Shown piece after piece: positions 45,556 to 55,245 of a DNA stretch of 64,000 nt; within the stretch, counting starts at the first letter, position 1, and every line of letters starts with the position of its first letter. The position numbers and the translations under genes were made by a program. The notes under the pieces were generated by a model that worked only from the letters and a program-made list of their open reading frames with translations, did not search any database and was not told the DNA's origin. This stretch comes from Rothia nasimurium (lineage in GTDB: Bacteria > Actinomycetota > Actinomycetes > Actinomycetales > Micrococcaceae), in assembly GCF_928381705.1 (NCBI RefSeq), contig NZ_CAKMSR010000010.1, positions 62,001-126,000 of the forward strand, written 5' to 3'.

Positions 45556-45801
45556 CCCTGATGAGGGGCGCGGACGCGGGGTGAGCGGCACCGTCACGTA
45601 GGGCAGGAACCAGCCGATGAGGGGCCCCACAGAAAAAGTGATGATTAGGGCGCCCAGGCCAGCCTTGATGAGCAGTGCGCAGGAGGCCCCGAAACCTACC
45701 AGGCCGACCACGAGTAGGGGCAGGCGCAGGGCAAGTTTTCCTGCGCGCAGCTGCTGCAGGGGCCCCAGGTGGGCGAGCGGACGGGGAGCGGACTGGGCCA
45801 T
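45541..45801 (-). CDS. Small membrane protein (86 aa), unknown function
   Basis: Two TM helices (LPLLVVGLVGFGASCALLIK and ALIITFSVGPLIGWFLPYVT), with a basic N-terminal segment and a Pro-rich tail. It is the third gene after tmk and holB on the minus strand, 35 nt after holB. Its stop codon lies inside the terminator hairpin. I recognise no family. Confidence 0.7.
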   Translation of the reverse strand: MAQSAPRPLAHLGPLQQLRAGKLALRLPLLVVGLVGFGASCALLIKAGLGALIITFSVGPLIGWFLPYVTVPLTPRPRPSSGVGTT

Positions 45802-45836
45802 GTGGGTGCTTTCTGGCAGGAGAAGGGCCGGGGGGG

Positions 45837-46994
45837 CTAGGCGATGAAGCTGGTCATCATGGCTTCGAAGGCCAGGCGGGCGCCGGCGTTGGTGCGGATG
45901 CGGCGGCGGGTGGTAGCTACCGTATCGAGGTGGGCTAGGGTGCGCTCGGGGCTGGTGCGCTCGGCGTAGGCGTAGATGTCATCGGCTAGGTGGGCATTGA
46001 TGATGTCTGCCCCGGTGGAGAGCTGCACGGTGAGCACATCGCGGAAGACGGTTTGAATATCGGCCAAGAACCGGTCGAGGGTATCGGTTTGAATGCGCTT
46101 GGCGCGGCGTTTTTGATCTTCTTCGAGCTGGCGCACCTGGGCCCGGTGGGTGGGGGAGAGCTTCTCGCCGTCATCATAGCCCAGGGCTGTGAGCAGGGCG
46201 GAACGCTCGGTCTCGTTGCGGGCTTCGGCGTCCGCTTCGGCTTCTGCCTCGGCGATGGTGATGAGGTCGTCGGCGGCCTCCATGGCAGCGGCAATGGAGC
46301 GCAGAGTGATGGGCATCTGCACCACGGTGCTGCGGCGTTTGCGGGCTTCGGGGTCGGTGGCTAGCTTGTGGGCTACTTCCAGATTGCCCTGGGCCAGGCG
46401 GGCTACGAAGTCTGCCTGGTGGGGCTCAAGCGGGGTGCCGCTTGCCTGCGCGTCGGCAAGAAGCCGGGCGGCGACGTCCGCCACCGATGGCAGGCGCAGC
46501 TTGACCGGGCGACAGCGGGAGCGGATGGTCACCAGGACGTCCGCGGGCGAGGGGGCGGTGAGCAGCCAGATGGTGTAGGGCGGGGGCTCCTCAATAGCCT
46601 TGAGTAGCACGTTGGAGGTGCGCTCGGGCATGCGGTCGGCGTCCTCAATGAGCATGACGCGCCAGCGCCCTACCGCGGGGCGGTCCTGGGCTTTGACCAC
46701 GAAGTCGCGGGCTTCTTCGATGGTGATGGTTGTTTTTTCGGTGGTGAAGTGCAGGAAGTCGGCGTGGGAGCCACTGAGCACCGTCTGGCAGGAGCGGCAG
46801 TGCCCGCAGCCCCGGGCAGCCGGGTCTGGCTGGTCGCAGAGCAGGGCAGCGGCGAAGGCTAGGGCCGCGGTGGAGCGGCCTGCCCCGGGAGGGCCGGTGA
46901 AGAGCCAGGCGTGGGTTGGTTTCTCTTCGGCGGCGGCGCGGGTGAGCTGGGCGCGTACGTCGAGCTGGCCGGTGAGGGTGTCAAAGACGCTCAT
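45837..46994 (-). CDS. holB: DNA polymerase III subunit delta'
   Basis: A 385-aa clamp-loader subunit. P-loop-like GPPGAGRSTAALAF (Arg instead of Lys, as expected for the inactive delta' site), a zinc Cys cluster CGHCRSC, LIEDADRM in place of DEAH, LLKAIEEPPPYTIWLLTAP, and the SRC motif TIRSRC. Its start overlaps the tmk stop by 4 bp (ATGA), so it is translationally coupled, the usual tmk-holB order. Confidence 0.95.
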   Translation of the reverse strand: MSVFDTLTGQLDVRAQLTRAAAEEKPTHAWLFTGPPGAGRSTAALAFAAALLCDQPDPAARGCGHCRSCQTVLSGSHADFLHFTTEKTTITIEEARDFVVKAQDRPAVGRWRVMLIEDADRMPERTSNVLLKAIEEPPPYTIWLLTAPSPADVLVTIRSRCRPVKLRLPSVADVAARLLADAQASGTPLEPHQADFVARLAQGNLEVAHKLATDPEARKRRSTVVQMPITLRSIAAAMEAADDLITIAEAEAEADAEARNETERSALLTALGYDDGEKLSPTHRAQVRQLEEDQKRRAKRIQTDTLDRFLADIQTVFRDVLTVQLSTGADIINAHLADDIYAYAERTSPERTLAHLDTVATTRRRIRTNAGARLAFEAMMTSFIA

Positions 46995-47695
46995 GCGATA
47001 CTCCCCAGGGCTGTTGCCAGCACGTCGGCGTGGACGTCCTCGATCGGGCGGGCGCCGTCAATGCGGGTGTACCGCTCGGGGCTGGCGTCGGCTAGCTGCT
47101 GGAAGGTGGCGTGTAGGGTGCGGTGGAAGGCGTCATCTGCCGATTCCATGCGGTCGGCGGCGCCTCGGGCACCTGCGCGGGAGCGTCCTTCGGCCAGGGG
47201 CACATCGAGCAGAATAGTGGTGTCGGGCAGCAGATTAGAGGTAGCCCAGCGGCTGAGATCGACCACGGTGTCGATGCCCAGGCCCCGGCCGGCCCCCTGG
47301 TAGGCGGCTGAAGAATCGATGTAGCGGTCGCAGAGCACCACCTGCCCGGCTTCAAGGGCGGGGCGGATTTTCTGGTGGGCGTGGGCTGCGCGGGAGGCAG
47401 CAAAAATCAGGGCCTCGGTGTGAGGATCAATCTCACCGTTGCCGTGCTCAAGAACGAGGGCGCGGAGTTTCTCACCGATATCGGTTCCGCCGGGTTCGCG
47501 GGTGACCAGCACCGAGTAGCCGCGTTCGGTTAGGGCGTCGGCCAGGAGTTTAATCTGGGTGGTTTTGCCCGAGCCGTCCCCGCCTTCGAAGGCGATGAAG
47601 GTGCCGGGGTAGGGGCGGGCCGCGCTGCTCGCGTCCGCCGGGTGGGGGCGGACGCCCGGGTCGGCTTCTGGGGTGTAAGAAAGTGCGTGGGTCAC
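46991..47695 (-). CDS. tmk: Thymidylate kinase
   Basis: A 234-aa dTMP kinase. Walker A FEGGDGSGKTTQ, the TREPGG motif, and CDRYIDSSAAYQG (DRY) are clear; the lid segment is Arg-rich (GRSRAGARGAADR). An N-terminal extension of ~30 residues precedes the kinase fold. GTG 47695 follows TAGGCT by 7 nt (leaderless). Heads the tmk-holB operon. Confidence 0.96.
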   Translation of the reverse strand: MTHALSYTPEADPGVRPHPADASSAARPYPGTFIAFEGGDGSGKTTQIKLLADALTERGYSVLVTREPGGTDIGEKLRALVLEHGNGEIDPHTEALIFAASRAAHAHQKIRPALEAGQVVLCDRYIDSSAAYQGAGRGLGIDTVVDLSRWATSNLLPDTTILLDVPLAEGRSRAGARGAADRMESADDAFHRTLHATFQQLADASPERYTRIDGARPIEDVHADVLATALGSIA

Positions 47696-47824
47696 GGGTA
47701 TAAGCCTACCAAGGCGCTGCGCCTGCCGTCCGGTCTACCCGAGACTACTCTCTAGCCCGTCCCATATGTCACCCTGTGGCGTACCTCTGGCACTGGGCCT
47801 AGTGCTGCGCGTATCGTTGAATCT

Positions 47825-49006
47825 ATGACTGAACAGAACCTCTCACCCGAAACCCGCCTGGTAGCCGGTGGCCGCCCCGCCCACGACGATCTGGCTCCCG
47901 TGAACCCGCCGATTGCCATGTCGTCCACCTTCCGCCAGACCGGCCCCTCAGACCTCAACACCTACGCCCGTTTCTCCAACCAGTCCTGGGACGGCATCGA
48001 AGAGGTCGTCGCTGACCTTGAAGGAGCAGAGCTTCCCGGTCTGGTCTTTGCCTCCGGCATGGCAGCTGTTGCGGCTGTGCAGGATCTGGTACCCGTAGGT
48101 TCTATCATTCTGCTGCCCGAGCACACCTACATGGCCTCAGTCTCTATGGCTAAGCGCCTTGAAGCTCGCGGTATCACCACCGTGGTGCGCCTGGACATCG
48201 AAAACACAGAGTCCGTCATTGCCGAACTCGAAAAGGCCGCCGCTACTGCCGGTACCACCCCCGAGAACATCAACTACGCTGCCCCTAAGGTACTGCTGTG
48301 GATGGAGTCCCCCACCAACCCCATGATGGAGGTCGCCGATCTGCCCGCTATCCTCGCGGCAACTCAGCGCCTGGGCATTGTTTCTGCCGTTGACAACACC
48401 TTCGCCACCCCGCTGGGGCAGAACCCGCTGGCCCTGGGTGCCGATGTGGTTGTCCACTCTGCCACCAAGTCCATCGCCGGTCACTCCGATGTACTGCTGG
48501 GTATCACCGTCACCTCTAACCCGACCCTGCGCGAAGCCATGCAGGCCCACCGTACTACCAACGGCGCTATCGCCGGCCCCTTCGAGGCATGGTTGGGTCT
48601 GCGTGGCGTCCGTACCCTGGGTGTGCGCGTTGAACGCGCTGCCGCTAACGCCCTCGAACTGGCCCAGCGCCTGCAGGCCCACCCCGCCGTTAAGGCCGTG
48701 CGCTACCCCGGTCTGCCCACCGACCCCGGCTTTGAGCGGGCGTCCGCACAGATGCGCACCTTCGGCTCAATCCTTTCCATCACCCTGGACGCCACTGCCG
48801 AAGAAACTGACCGCGTAGTGCAGGCCCTGAACATCTGGACGCCCGCTACCAGTCTCGGTGGCGTAGAATCACTGATTGAACGCCGCCGCCGCCACGGTTC
48901 GGAGCCCCACTCAATCCCCGAGTCGCTACTGCGCCTGTCGGTAGGTATCGAGAACGTCGATGACCTCTACAACGACCTGGCCGCGGCCCTCGACAACCTC
49001 AAGTAA
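47825..49006 (+). CDS. Cystathionine gamma-synthase/lyase family PLP enzyme
   Basis: A 393-aa fold-type I PLP enzyme of sulfur amino acid metabolism. The PLP Lys lies in VVHSATKSIAGHSDVL, the phosphate-binding stretch is FASGMAAVAAV, and LGGVESLIERRRRH is the C-terminal signature of the Cys/Met metabolism family. The exact reaction (gamma-synthase, gamma-lyase or sulfhydrylase) cannot be decided. TATCGT (47812-47817) lies 7 nt before ATG 47825, so it is leaderless. Confidence 0.9.
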   Translation: MTEQNLSPETRLVAGGRPAHDDLAPVNPPIAMSSTFRQTGPSDLNTYARFSNQSWDGIEEVVADLEGAELPGLVFASGMAAVAAVQDLVPVGSIILLPEHTYMASVSMAKRLEARGITTVVRLDIENTESVIAELEKAAATAGTTPENINYAAPKVLLWMESPTNPMMEVADLPAILAATQRLGIVSAVDNTFATPLGQNPLALGADVVVHSATKSIAGHSDVLLGITVTSNPTLREAMQAHRTTNGAIAGPFEAWLGLRGVRTLGVRVERAAANALELAQRLQAHPAVKAVRYPGLPTDPGFERASAQMRTFGSILSITLDATAEETDRVVQALNIWTPATSLGGVESLIERRRRHGSEPHSIPESLLRLSVGIENVDDLYNDLAAALDNLK

Positions 49007-49018
49007 CGAACGGACGCC

Positions 49019-49333
49019 ATGACCCCCATCGCCCTGATTATGCTGGTCACCTACTATGTGGGCCTGGCCCTGGCCCTGGTAGTTGCCGCCCTGTCGATCT
49101 TCGCCCTGGTTGAGGCCGCCCGCGCCTCAAGCTACGCCTACCAGAGCGCCTTCAAGCGCACTAAGGGCTTCTGGGTAGGAGCCACCGCTGCTGCGGCCGT
49201 CTTCTCCGTGCTCATGGTGTGGCAGTCACTGACTATCGGCGGCGGCTCTATTTTCTTGCAGCTCATTGCCGCCACCGCCGTGGGTGTCTTCCTCGCGGAC
49301 GTCCGCCCCGCCGTCGCGGTACGCCGCCGCTAG
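49019..49333 (+). CDS. DUF2516 family membrane protein
   Basis: A 104-aa protein with three TM helices (IALIMLVTYYVGLALALVVA, then around FWVGATAAAAVFSVLMVW, then LQLIAATAVGVFLADVRPAV). The KRTKGFWV stretch and DVRPAV ending match the actinobacterial DUF2516 family as I know it. It begins 12 nt after the PLP gene. Function unknown. Confidence 0.8.
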   Translation: MTPIALIMLVTYYVGLALALVVAALSIFALVEAARASSYAYQSAFKRTKGFWVGATAAAAVFSVLMVWQSLTIGGGSIFLQLIAATAVGVFLADVRPAVAVRRR

Positions 49334-49357
49334 CCGCAGCTTGCGTTAAGGTCTGAA

Positions 49358-49424
49358 AAACCCACACATATTCACGAAGAAACCCCCGTAAAAGACCGGG
49401 TTTTCCGTGAATATGTGTGGGTTT
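49358..49424 (+). terminator. 19-bp inverted repeat between the DUF2516 gene and gpmA
   Basis: AAACCCACACATATTCACG (49358-49376) and its exact complement (49406-49424) enclose an AACCC/GGGTT inner stem. It ends 38 nt before the gpmA start, so it may separate transcription units. Confidence 0.75.
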
Positions 49425-49462
49425 ATCTTTGCTTTGGAGGGCGTGAGTGGGATAATGGGGGT

Positions 49463-50203
49463 ATGACTTACAAATTGGTACTGCTCCGTCACGGGCAATC
49501 AGAATGGAACGAAAAGAACCTCTTCACCGGCTGGGTAGACGTTGCCCTGACCGAGAAGGGTCGCGCCGAAGCTACCCGCGGTGGCGAACTGCTCAAGGAA
49601 CGCGGCATCCTCCCCGATGTCGTCCACACCTCCCTGCAGCGCCGCGCCATCAACACCGCTAACCTGGCTCTCGATGCCGCCGACCGCCACTGGATCCCCG
49701 TCAAGCGCAACTGGCGCCTGAACGAGCGCCACTACGGTGCCCTCCAGGGTAAGGACAAGACTCAGACCCTCGAAACCTACGGCGAAGAGCAGTTCATGAC
49801 CTGGCGTCGCTCCTACGACATCGCTCCTCCCGTTCTTGACGACAACGACGAGTTCTCACAGGCTAACGACCCCCGCTACGCAGACATCGAGAACGCTCCC
49901 CGCACCGAGTGCCTCAAGGACGTCCTCGAGCGCATGCTGCCCTACTGGGAATCAGACATCAAGGAAGACCTGAAGGCTGGCAAGACCGTTCTGGTTGCTG
50001 CCCACGGTAACTCCCTGCGCGCCCTGGTCAAGAACCTTGAAGGTATCTCAGATGAGGACATCGCCGGTCTGAACATCCCCACCGGTATCCCCCTCTACTA
50101 CGAGCTCGACGAGAACTTCAAGCCTGTTGGCCCCGGTGAGTACCTCGACCCCGAGGCTGCTAAGGACGCCATCAAGGCTGTTGCTAACCAGGGTAAGAAG
50201 TAA
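49463..50203 (+). CDS. gpmA: 2,3-bisphosphoglycerate-dependent phosphoglycerate mutase
   Basis: A 246-aa glycolytic enzyme. The phosphohistidine motif [10 protein letters not shown] lies at residues 7-16, followed by [23 protein letters not shown], and the second catalytic His in [15 protein letters not shown] 49463 is chosen; GATAAT ends 6 nt upstream, so the 16-codon longer reading is unlikely. Confidence 0.97.
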   Translation: MTYKLVLLRHGQSEWNEKNLFTGWVDVALTEKGRAEATRGGELLKERGILPDVVHTSLQRRAINTANLALDAADRHWIPVKRNWRLNERHYGALQGKDKTQTLETYGEEQFMTWRRSYDIAPPVLDDNDEFSQANDPRYADIENAPRTECLKDVLERMLPYWESDIKEDLKAGKTVLVAAHGNSLRALVKNLEGISDEDIAGLNIPTGIPLYYELDENFKPVGPGEYLDPEAAKDAIKAVANQGKK

Positions 50204-50210
50204 ATCCCCG

Positions 50211-50277
50211 GTAGGTACCACTTAAATCAGAAAAACCCACCAACTAGGTGGGTTTTTCTGATTTAAGTGGTACCTTC
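50211..50277. terminator. Long hairpin, copy 2 of a repeated terminator
   Basis: A 29-bp perfect stem (AGGTACCACTTAAATC... with CCCACC/GGTGGG at the top) encloses a 5-nt loop, between convergent gpmA and phoU. Related to 45489-45555. Confidence 0.9.
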
Positions 50278-50300
50278 TGACGGAGATGGTACCTACCAGC

Positions 50301-50957
50301 CTAGATGCTGGGGACGGCGTTCCAGTCGCCGGTGACCAGGTAGGTGACCTTGCGGGCTACCGACACACCGTGGTCGCCAAAGCGCTCCAGGTAACGGGAG
50401 GCCAGGGTGACGTCAACGGTGACCTGGGCGTTCTGGCCCCAGTCGGGGGCTGCCATACGGTTGAAGACCTCAACGTGGAGTTCGTTGATGCGCATCTTGT
50501 TCTTGATGATGTCCTGGGTATGGGAGAGCTCGCGGGTCTCGAGCAGGCTGATGACGCTGGCGATAATCTTCTGGTCAAGCTCAATGATTTCGCGGAAGAC
50601 CGGCACGATGGACTCGGGCAGGACGTGCTCGGGGTAGCGCATGCGGGCAACCTGGGCGACGTGGCGGGCAAGGTCGCCCATGCGTTCCAGGGAGGAGCTC
50701 ATGCGCAGGGCGCCAACAATCATGCGTAGGTCGGAGGCTACCGGGCCCTGCAGGGCCAGAATGTCGATAGCGCGCTCATCGAGTTCGTTTTGCATGAAGT
50801 CGATGCGGGCATCGTTGGTGATAACCTCTTCGGCTTCTTGAATATCGGCCTGCAAGAAGGCGTCCGAAGCGCGGCCGAGAGCCTCCTGGACCAGGGTAGC
50901 GATATGAATCAGCTCTTCGCCGACGTGCTGTAGTTCGGCTTGGAAGACTTTGCGCAC
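50301..50957 (-). CDS. phoU: Phosphate transport regulator PhoU
   Basis: A 218-aa protein of two three-helix bundles. The repeated metal-binding motif appears as SSSLERMGDLARHV and SRYLERFGDHGVSVAR. It restrains the phosphate two-component system. GTG 50957 has AAAGGA 7 nt upstream. Divergent from senX3-regX3, the kinase-regulator pair it normally acts on. Confidence 0.96.
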   Translation of the reverse strand: MRKVFQAELQHVGEELIHIATLVQEALGRASDAFLQADIQEAEEVITNDARIDFMQNELDERAIDILALQGPVASDLRMIVGALRMSSSLERMGDLARHVAQVARMRYPEHVLPESIVPVFREIIELDQKIIASVISLLETRELSHTQDIIKNKMRINELHVEVFNRMAAPDWGQNAQVTVDVTLASRYLERFGDHGVSVARKVTYLVTGDWNAVPSI

Positions 50958-51141
50958 GTGCGCGTCCTTTCCATCTGGGGAAGTGTGGGGTGCCGGGCAG
51001 ACTCCTGCCCATGGCTACCCCTTTAGAGTGCCAAGGTCACATGAACACAAGCACATGGTTGGGTAAACGTTAGTTGAACCCCGGGATATTTGGGGGTCTG
51101 CGGGGCACGGGGTAGGGCCGGTAGGCTCTAAGCTGGTAGAT

Positions 51142-52389
51142 GTGAACCCTACTGTGATTGCTTTGTCTGCCGCTGTGCTGGGGCTCCTCATCGGCGTGGT
51201 GAGCATGCTCGCCGTACAACGGAGTGAGCGTCAGCGCGCTCGCTGGGCCGACGTTGAAGAGCCGACCATTAGCGACGGCGCCGCCGAGGTGCTGGCGGTC
51301 ATTGGTCGCGCCTACATGGTGGTGGACGCCGTGGACGGGGTGGTGCAGGCTTCTCCGGGCGCCTACGCCTTAGGGCTGGTGCGCGGGCATACAGTGGTCT
51401 CTGACGAGCTGCTAGAGATGATCGACGCGGTGCGCTCCAAGGGCATTATCGTCGAAAAAGAAATTATCTTAACCCGTGGCTTTTACGACCAGAGCCGCCT
51501 GGTAATTGACCTGCGCGTGGCCCCGGTGGGCGACGAGTACATCTTGGTGCTGGCTGACGACCGTACCGAGATCGCCCGCGCGCAGACCGTCCGTACCGAC
51601 TTCGTCGCCAACGTATCGCACGAGCTCAAGACGCCGGTGGGCGCGGTGGGGCTCATGGCCGAGGCCATCGAGTCGTCGGCTGACGACCCCGAGTCGGTAC
51701 TCTATTTCTCGGGCAAGCTAAAAAAGGAATCTCAGCGGCTGGCAGCCCTGGTGCAGGACGTCATCGAGCTCTCCCGCCTGCAGTCAGCCGATATGGTACT
51801 GAGCTCCACCCTGGTCGATGTTGAGCAGGTGGTCACTGAATCAGTCGACCGTAACCGCCTCACAGCCGAGGGCAAAAACATTGAACTCCTGGTGGGCGGA
51901 AAGGCCCCCCGCCCGGTCCACGGCGACCCCGAGCTGCTGGGCACCGCCCTGCGCAACCTAATTGAGAACGCCATTCGTTACTCGCCCGAGAACACCAAGG
52001 TGGGCATCGGTATGGCTGTGAAGGGTGACACTGTTAGAATTTCTGTGAAAGACCAGGGCCCGGGCATTCCCGAGGACGAACAGGACCGCATCTTCGAGCG
52101 GTTCTACCGGGTTGACCCGGCGCGTTCCCGCCAAACCGGGGGCACCGGCCTGGGCTTGAGCATCGTGAAGCACATTGTGGGCCAGCACGGCGGCGAAGTG
52201 ACCCTCTGGTCCCAGCCCGGCTCCGGCTCGACCTTCACGATTGCCCTGCCCACTGTCGATGAAGAAACCGAACAAGACCTGCTGGGGGAGCACCCGCCGA
52301 CGGGATCCCTTACCCAGATAACAGACCACAACACCAACGCTGCTCCGCGCCCCGCGGGGTCGGCTCAAACTGCGAAGGAAGCAAAGTAA
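51142..52389 (+). CDS. senX3: Phosphate-responsive sensor histidine kinase SenX3
   Basis: A 415-aa kinase. One N-terminal TM helix (IALSAAVLGLLIGVVSML) is followed by a PAS-like region (~50-145), then HisKA with VSHELKTPVGA (phospho-His), the N box NLIENAIRYSP, and G boxes DQGPGIPED and GGTGLGLSIVKHI. The C-terminal tail is low-complexity. GTG 51142 follows TAAGCT by 7 nt (leaderless). regX3 starts immediately after its stop codon. Confidence 0.95.
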   Translation: MNPTVIALSAAVLGLLIGVVSMLAVQRSERQRARWADVEEPTISDGAAEVLAVIGRAYMVVDAVDGVVQASPGAYALGLVRGHTVVSDELLEMIDAVRSKGIIVEKEIILTRGFYDQSRLVIDLRVAPVGDEYILVLADDRTEIARAQTVRTDFVANVSHELKTPVGAVGLMAEAIESSADDPESVLYFSGKLKKESQRLAALVQDVIELSRLQSADMVLSSTLVDVEQVVTESVDRNRLTAEGKNIELLVGGKAPRPVHGDPELLGTALRNLIENAIRYSPENTKVGIGMAVKGDTVRISVKDQGPGIPEDEQDRIFERFYRVDPARSRQTGGTGLGLSIVKHIVGQHGGEVTLWSQPGSGSTFTIALPTVDEETEQDLLGEHPPTGSLTQITDHNTNAAPRPAGSAQTAKEAK

Positions 52390-53070
52390 GTGACCCGTAT
52401 TTTAGTGGTTGAGGACGAAGAGTCGCTGAGCGAGCCCCTGGCCTTTTTGCTGGGTCGTGAGGGCTTTGAGGTGCAGGTGGTCGATAACGGCCTGGACGCC
52501 GTGGTTGAGTTCGAGCGAAACGGTGCAGACCTGGTGCTCCTCGACATCATGCTCCCCGGCCAGTCCGGCACCGAGGTCTGTAAGCAGATTCGCGCCACCA
52601 GCGCGGTTCCCATCATCATGCTGACCGCTAAAGACGCAGAAATCGATAAGGTGCTCGGCCTTGAACTGGGTGCTGACGACTACGTCACCAAGCCCTATTC
52701 CTCCCGCGAGCTCATCGCCCGCATCCGCGCCGTCCTGCGCCGCCAGGGCGAACCCGAAGAGCACGACGCCGGGGCGATTGAGGGCGGCCCGGTGCGCATG
52801 GACGTTGAGCGCCACGTGGTGACCGTATCCGGCGAAACCGTAGCTATGCCCCTCAAGGAGTTTGAGCTACTTGAGATGCTGCTGCGGAATGCAGGACGCG
52901 TGATGACGCGCTCGCAGCTGATCGACCGGGTCTGGGGTGCTGACTACGTGGGCGATACCAAGACCCTTGATGTGCACATTAAGCGCCTGCGCTCCAAGGT
53001 TGAGCCCGACCCCTCGTCCCCGCGCTACGTGGTCACCGTGCGCGGCCTGGGCTACAAGTTTGAACCCTAA
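52390..53070 (+). CDS. regX3: Phosphate response regulator RegX3
   Basis: A 226-aa OmpR/PhoB-type regulator. Receiver domain: acidic pair VVEDEE (residues ~6-11), phospho-acceptor Asp in LVLLDIMLPG, and KP in YVTKPYSSREL. Winged HTH: LKEFELLEMLLRNAGRVMTR and VHIKRLRSKVEPDPSSPRYV ending GLGYKF. The GTG start abuts the senX3 stop (TAAGTG), so it is translationally coupled. Confidence 0.96.
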   Translation: MTRILVVEDEESLSEPLAFLLGREGFEVQVVDNGLDAVVEFERNGADLVLLDIMLPGQSGTEVCKQIRATSAVPIIMLTAKDAEIDKVLGLELGADDYVTKPYSSRELIARIRAVLRRQGEPEEHDAGAIEGGPVRMDVERHVVTVSGETVAMPLKEFELLEMLLRNAGRVMTRSQLIDRVWGADYVGDTKTLDVHIKRLRSKVEPDPSSPRYVVTVRGLGYKFEP

Positions 53071-53095
53071 ACGGCACCCTAGGCTGGACAAAGCA

Positions 53096-53136
53096 GTGGG
53101 GCGGGCCCCTTCAGTTACCTGAAGGGCCCGCCCCAC
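53096..53136. terminator. Bidirectional terminator after regX3
   Basis: A nearly perfect stem of about 18 bp (GTGGGGCGGGCCC... / ...GGGCCCGCCCCAC) with TTAC at the tip lies between convergent regX3 and the lipoprotein gene. Confidence 0.85.
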
Positions 53137-53156
53137 ATCTTTAAAGCGAAAGGGTT

Positions 53157-53702
53157 TTAACCGTTGCTGCTAGCGGTTTCGGTAGCGCTGGGAGTAGCCG
53201 CTGCGGTGGGCAGGTAGGGGGCGTACTCTTCCAGGGCGCCGTCAAGAACCGGAACGTTGAAGGTAGTGGTGCTGGAGGTGACGTTGGAGGAGACTTCGAC
53301 GTCCTTCAGCAGCAGACCGGGGTTAGCGCCGGCCTCAGCCAGAAGAAGTTCGTTCTCGTCGTTTTCCAGGCGGACTTCCTGGCCAGCGGGAACCTCAACG
53401 GTGAGAGTTTCGGTGGGGAAGGCCAGGGTAACGGTGGCGTCTTCCTCGGTCTGGTTCAGAATGGTGCCCAGCACGCGGCCCTGTGAGGCCTCATCGGCTG
53501 CGATGACCATGATGTTGCGGAGCTGGATATCCTGCTGGTTGTTCTCGCCTAGCAGGTTAGCCATCTGGCCGTCGGAGGCGGAGTAGACGATGGTGGTAGC
53601 GGGCTGGTTGGTGTAGGTGCAACCGGTGGTGGCCAGCAGGGCACCAGCGATGGCGACGAGGGCGCTGGCGCGCTTGACGGTCAAAGAAGCGGTGTTCTTC
53701 AC
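53157..53702 (-). CDS. Lipoprotein of unknown function
   Basis: A 181-aa lipoprotein. The signal peptide with lipobox TTGC (VAIAGALLATTGCTYTNQ) is followed by a beta-rich domain (RNIMVIAADEASQGRVLGTI, later TLTVEVPAGQEVRLENDENE) and a Thr/Ala/Ser-rich tail. GTG 53702 has AAGGAG 8 nt upstream. Homologs occur near phoU/senX3-regX3 and carD in related genomes as I recall, but I know no function. Confidence 0.8.
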   Translation of the reverse strand: MKNTASLTVKRASALVAIAGALLATTGCTYTNQPATTIVYSASDGQMANLLGENNQQDIQLRNIMVIAADEASQGRVLGTILNQTEEDATVTLAFPTETLTVEVPAGQEVRLENDENELLLAEAGANPGLLLKDVEVSSNVTSSTTTFNVPVLDGALEEYAPYLPTAAATPSATETASSNG

Positions 53703-53959
53703 AGCTCTAGCTCCTTGTGTAGGGTCGTAGTCTGCCGAGGGGCAGAGAAAGTGTGTGTGCTCCGCGCCGAGGTACGGAATTTTTGGTCTGTTCAGGTCAC
53801 ATTCTATCTGGTTTAACGACAATACGTCTGTATCAACGAGGCAAAAGGGCGTAAATGAAGCGCACAGGTTCGCTGAGAGCACCGGGCCTATTTTGAGACT
53901 TTAAGGGTGCTGTCTTTCGTTGCATGGTAGAATAGGTAGGCTGAAAGGGGTTTATCCAT

Positions 53960-54445
53960 ATGGTTTTTGAGGTTGGCGAAACAGTCGTTTACCCTCACCA
54001 CGGTGCCGCAACGATTGAAGAAATCAAGATGCGCAAGATCCGTGGCGAAGAGAAGATGTACCTGAAACTCAAGGTCGCTAACGGTGACCTGGTCATTGAG
54101 GTGCCCGCTGAGAACGTCGATATGGTGGGCGTGCGCGATGTCGTTGACGAGCGCGGTCTGCAGGAAGTCATCGACGTACTCCAGGCTACCGATACCGAAG
54201 AAGCAGCAAACTGGTCCCGCCGCTACAAGGCTAACGTTGAGAAGCTGGCATCTGGTGATGTGCTGAAGGTTGCCGAGGTCGTGCGTGACCTGTGGCGCCG
54301 TGAGAACGACCGCGGCTTGTCGGCAGGCGAGAAGCGTATGCTGGCTAAGGCCCGTCAGATTCTGTCGTCTGAGGTTGCCCTGGCTAAGGACATCGACGAA
54401 GAAGCTGCCGAGGTTGAACTCGATAAGATTCTCGAGGGCGTCTAA
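53960..54445 (+). CDS. carD: CarD-family RNA polymerase-binding regulator
   Basis: A 161-aa essential activator that stabilises open complexes, notably at rRNA promoters. The N-terminal RNAP-interaction Tudor-like domain has [18 protein letters not shown]; the C-terminal helical domain contains the DNA-wedging Trp in [19 protein letters not shown]. The order carD-ispD-ispF is standard in Actinomycetota. Ribosome site GGGG lies before ATG 53960. Confidence 0.97.
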   Translation: MVFEVGETVVYPHHGAATIEEIKMRKIRGEEKMYLKLKVANGDLVIEVPAENVDMVGVRDVVDERGLQEVIDVLQATDTEEAANWSRRYKANVEKLASGDVLKVAEVVRDLWRRENDRGLSAGEKRMLAKARQILSSEVALAKDIDEEAAEVELDKILEGV

Positions 54446-54468
54446 ACTTTCGGGTATGCTCACTAGCT

Positions 54469-55245
54469 GTGAGCACTCTAGATTTTTCTGATACAGCGGG
54501 CACCGTAACCACATCTGGTGGTTCGGTGCTCGCTGTCGTTATTGTGGCGGCCGGTTCTGGGTCGCGTCTGGGCGCAGGTATGCCGAAGGCGGCAGTACAG
54601 GTTGCCGGGCGCACCCTGCTGGAATGGGCCTTGGCCGGTGCCCGGGAGTCGGGCGTGGCGGCACGGCTGGTGGTGACGGTACCCCCGCAGGACGTTGCGC
54701 TGCGGCAGGTCTGTGCCCGGTACGGTGCCCTGGCGGTGCCCGGCGGCGCAACGCGCGCCGAATCGGTGACGGCTGCCCTGGCCGCGATTGCGGACGCCGC
54801 CCCCCTGCCGGGTGCCCCCGAGCAGCTGCCCACCGGCGTCCTGGTGCACGATGCCGCCCGCTGTTTCACCCCTGCCAGCGTCTACCACCGGGTGGCTGCC
54901 GCCCTTGAGGCGGGGGAGAAGGCTGTAATTCCGGTGCTGCCCGTGGTCGACACCATCAAAACAGTGGATGATCATGGGTACGTGAGCGGTACCCCGGCCC
55001 GGGCACAGCTGCGGGCTGTGCAGACCCCCCAGGGCTTTGACCTGGCTACCCTTGTGCAGGCCCACCGCGATGTTGCCTCTCTGGCCCCCGAGTTTGCCGA
55101 AAGCATCACCGATGATGCCATGCTGGCTGAAACCCTGGGGCTACCGGTTGCGACCGTCGAGGGGGCTGCCGAAGCCTTCAAGATTACGACCCCCCTTGAC
55201 CTGACCCTAGCTATAGCCCTCTACGACGAAAAGAGAGAATCATGA
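54469..55245 (+). CDS. ispD: 2-C-methyl-D-erythritol 4-phosphate cytidylyltransferase
   Basis: A 258-aa enzyme of the MEP isoprenoid pathway. The CTP-binding Gly-rich loop is [19 protein letters not shown], with LVHDAARCF and AVQTPQGFD as further signatures. The N-terminal 20 residues are extra. TATGCT ends 8 nt before GTG 54469, so it can be transcribed separately from carD. ispF overlaps its stop by 4 bp. Confidence 0.95.
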   Translation: MSTLDFSDTAGTVTTSGGSVLAVVIVAAGSGSRLGAGMPKAAVQVAGRTLLEWALAGARESGVAARLVVTVPPQDVALRQVCARYGALAVPGGATRAESVTAALAAIADAAPLPGAPEQLPTGVLVHDAARCFTPASVYHRVAAALEAGEKAVIPVLPVVDTIKTVDDHGYVSGTPARAQLRAVQTPQGFDLATLVQAHRDVASLAPEFAESITDDAMLAETLGLPVATVEGAAEAFKITTPLDLTLAIALYDEKRES

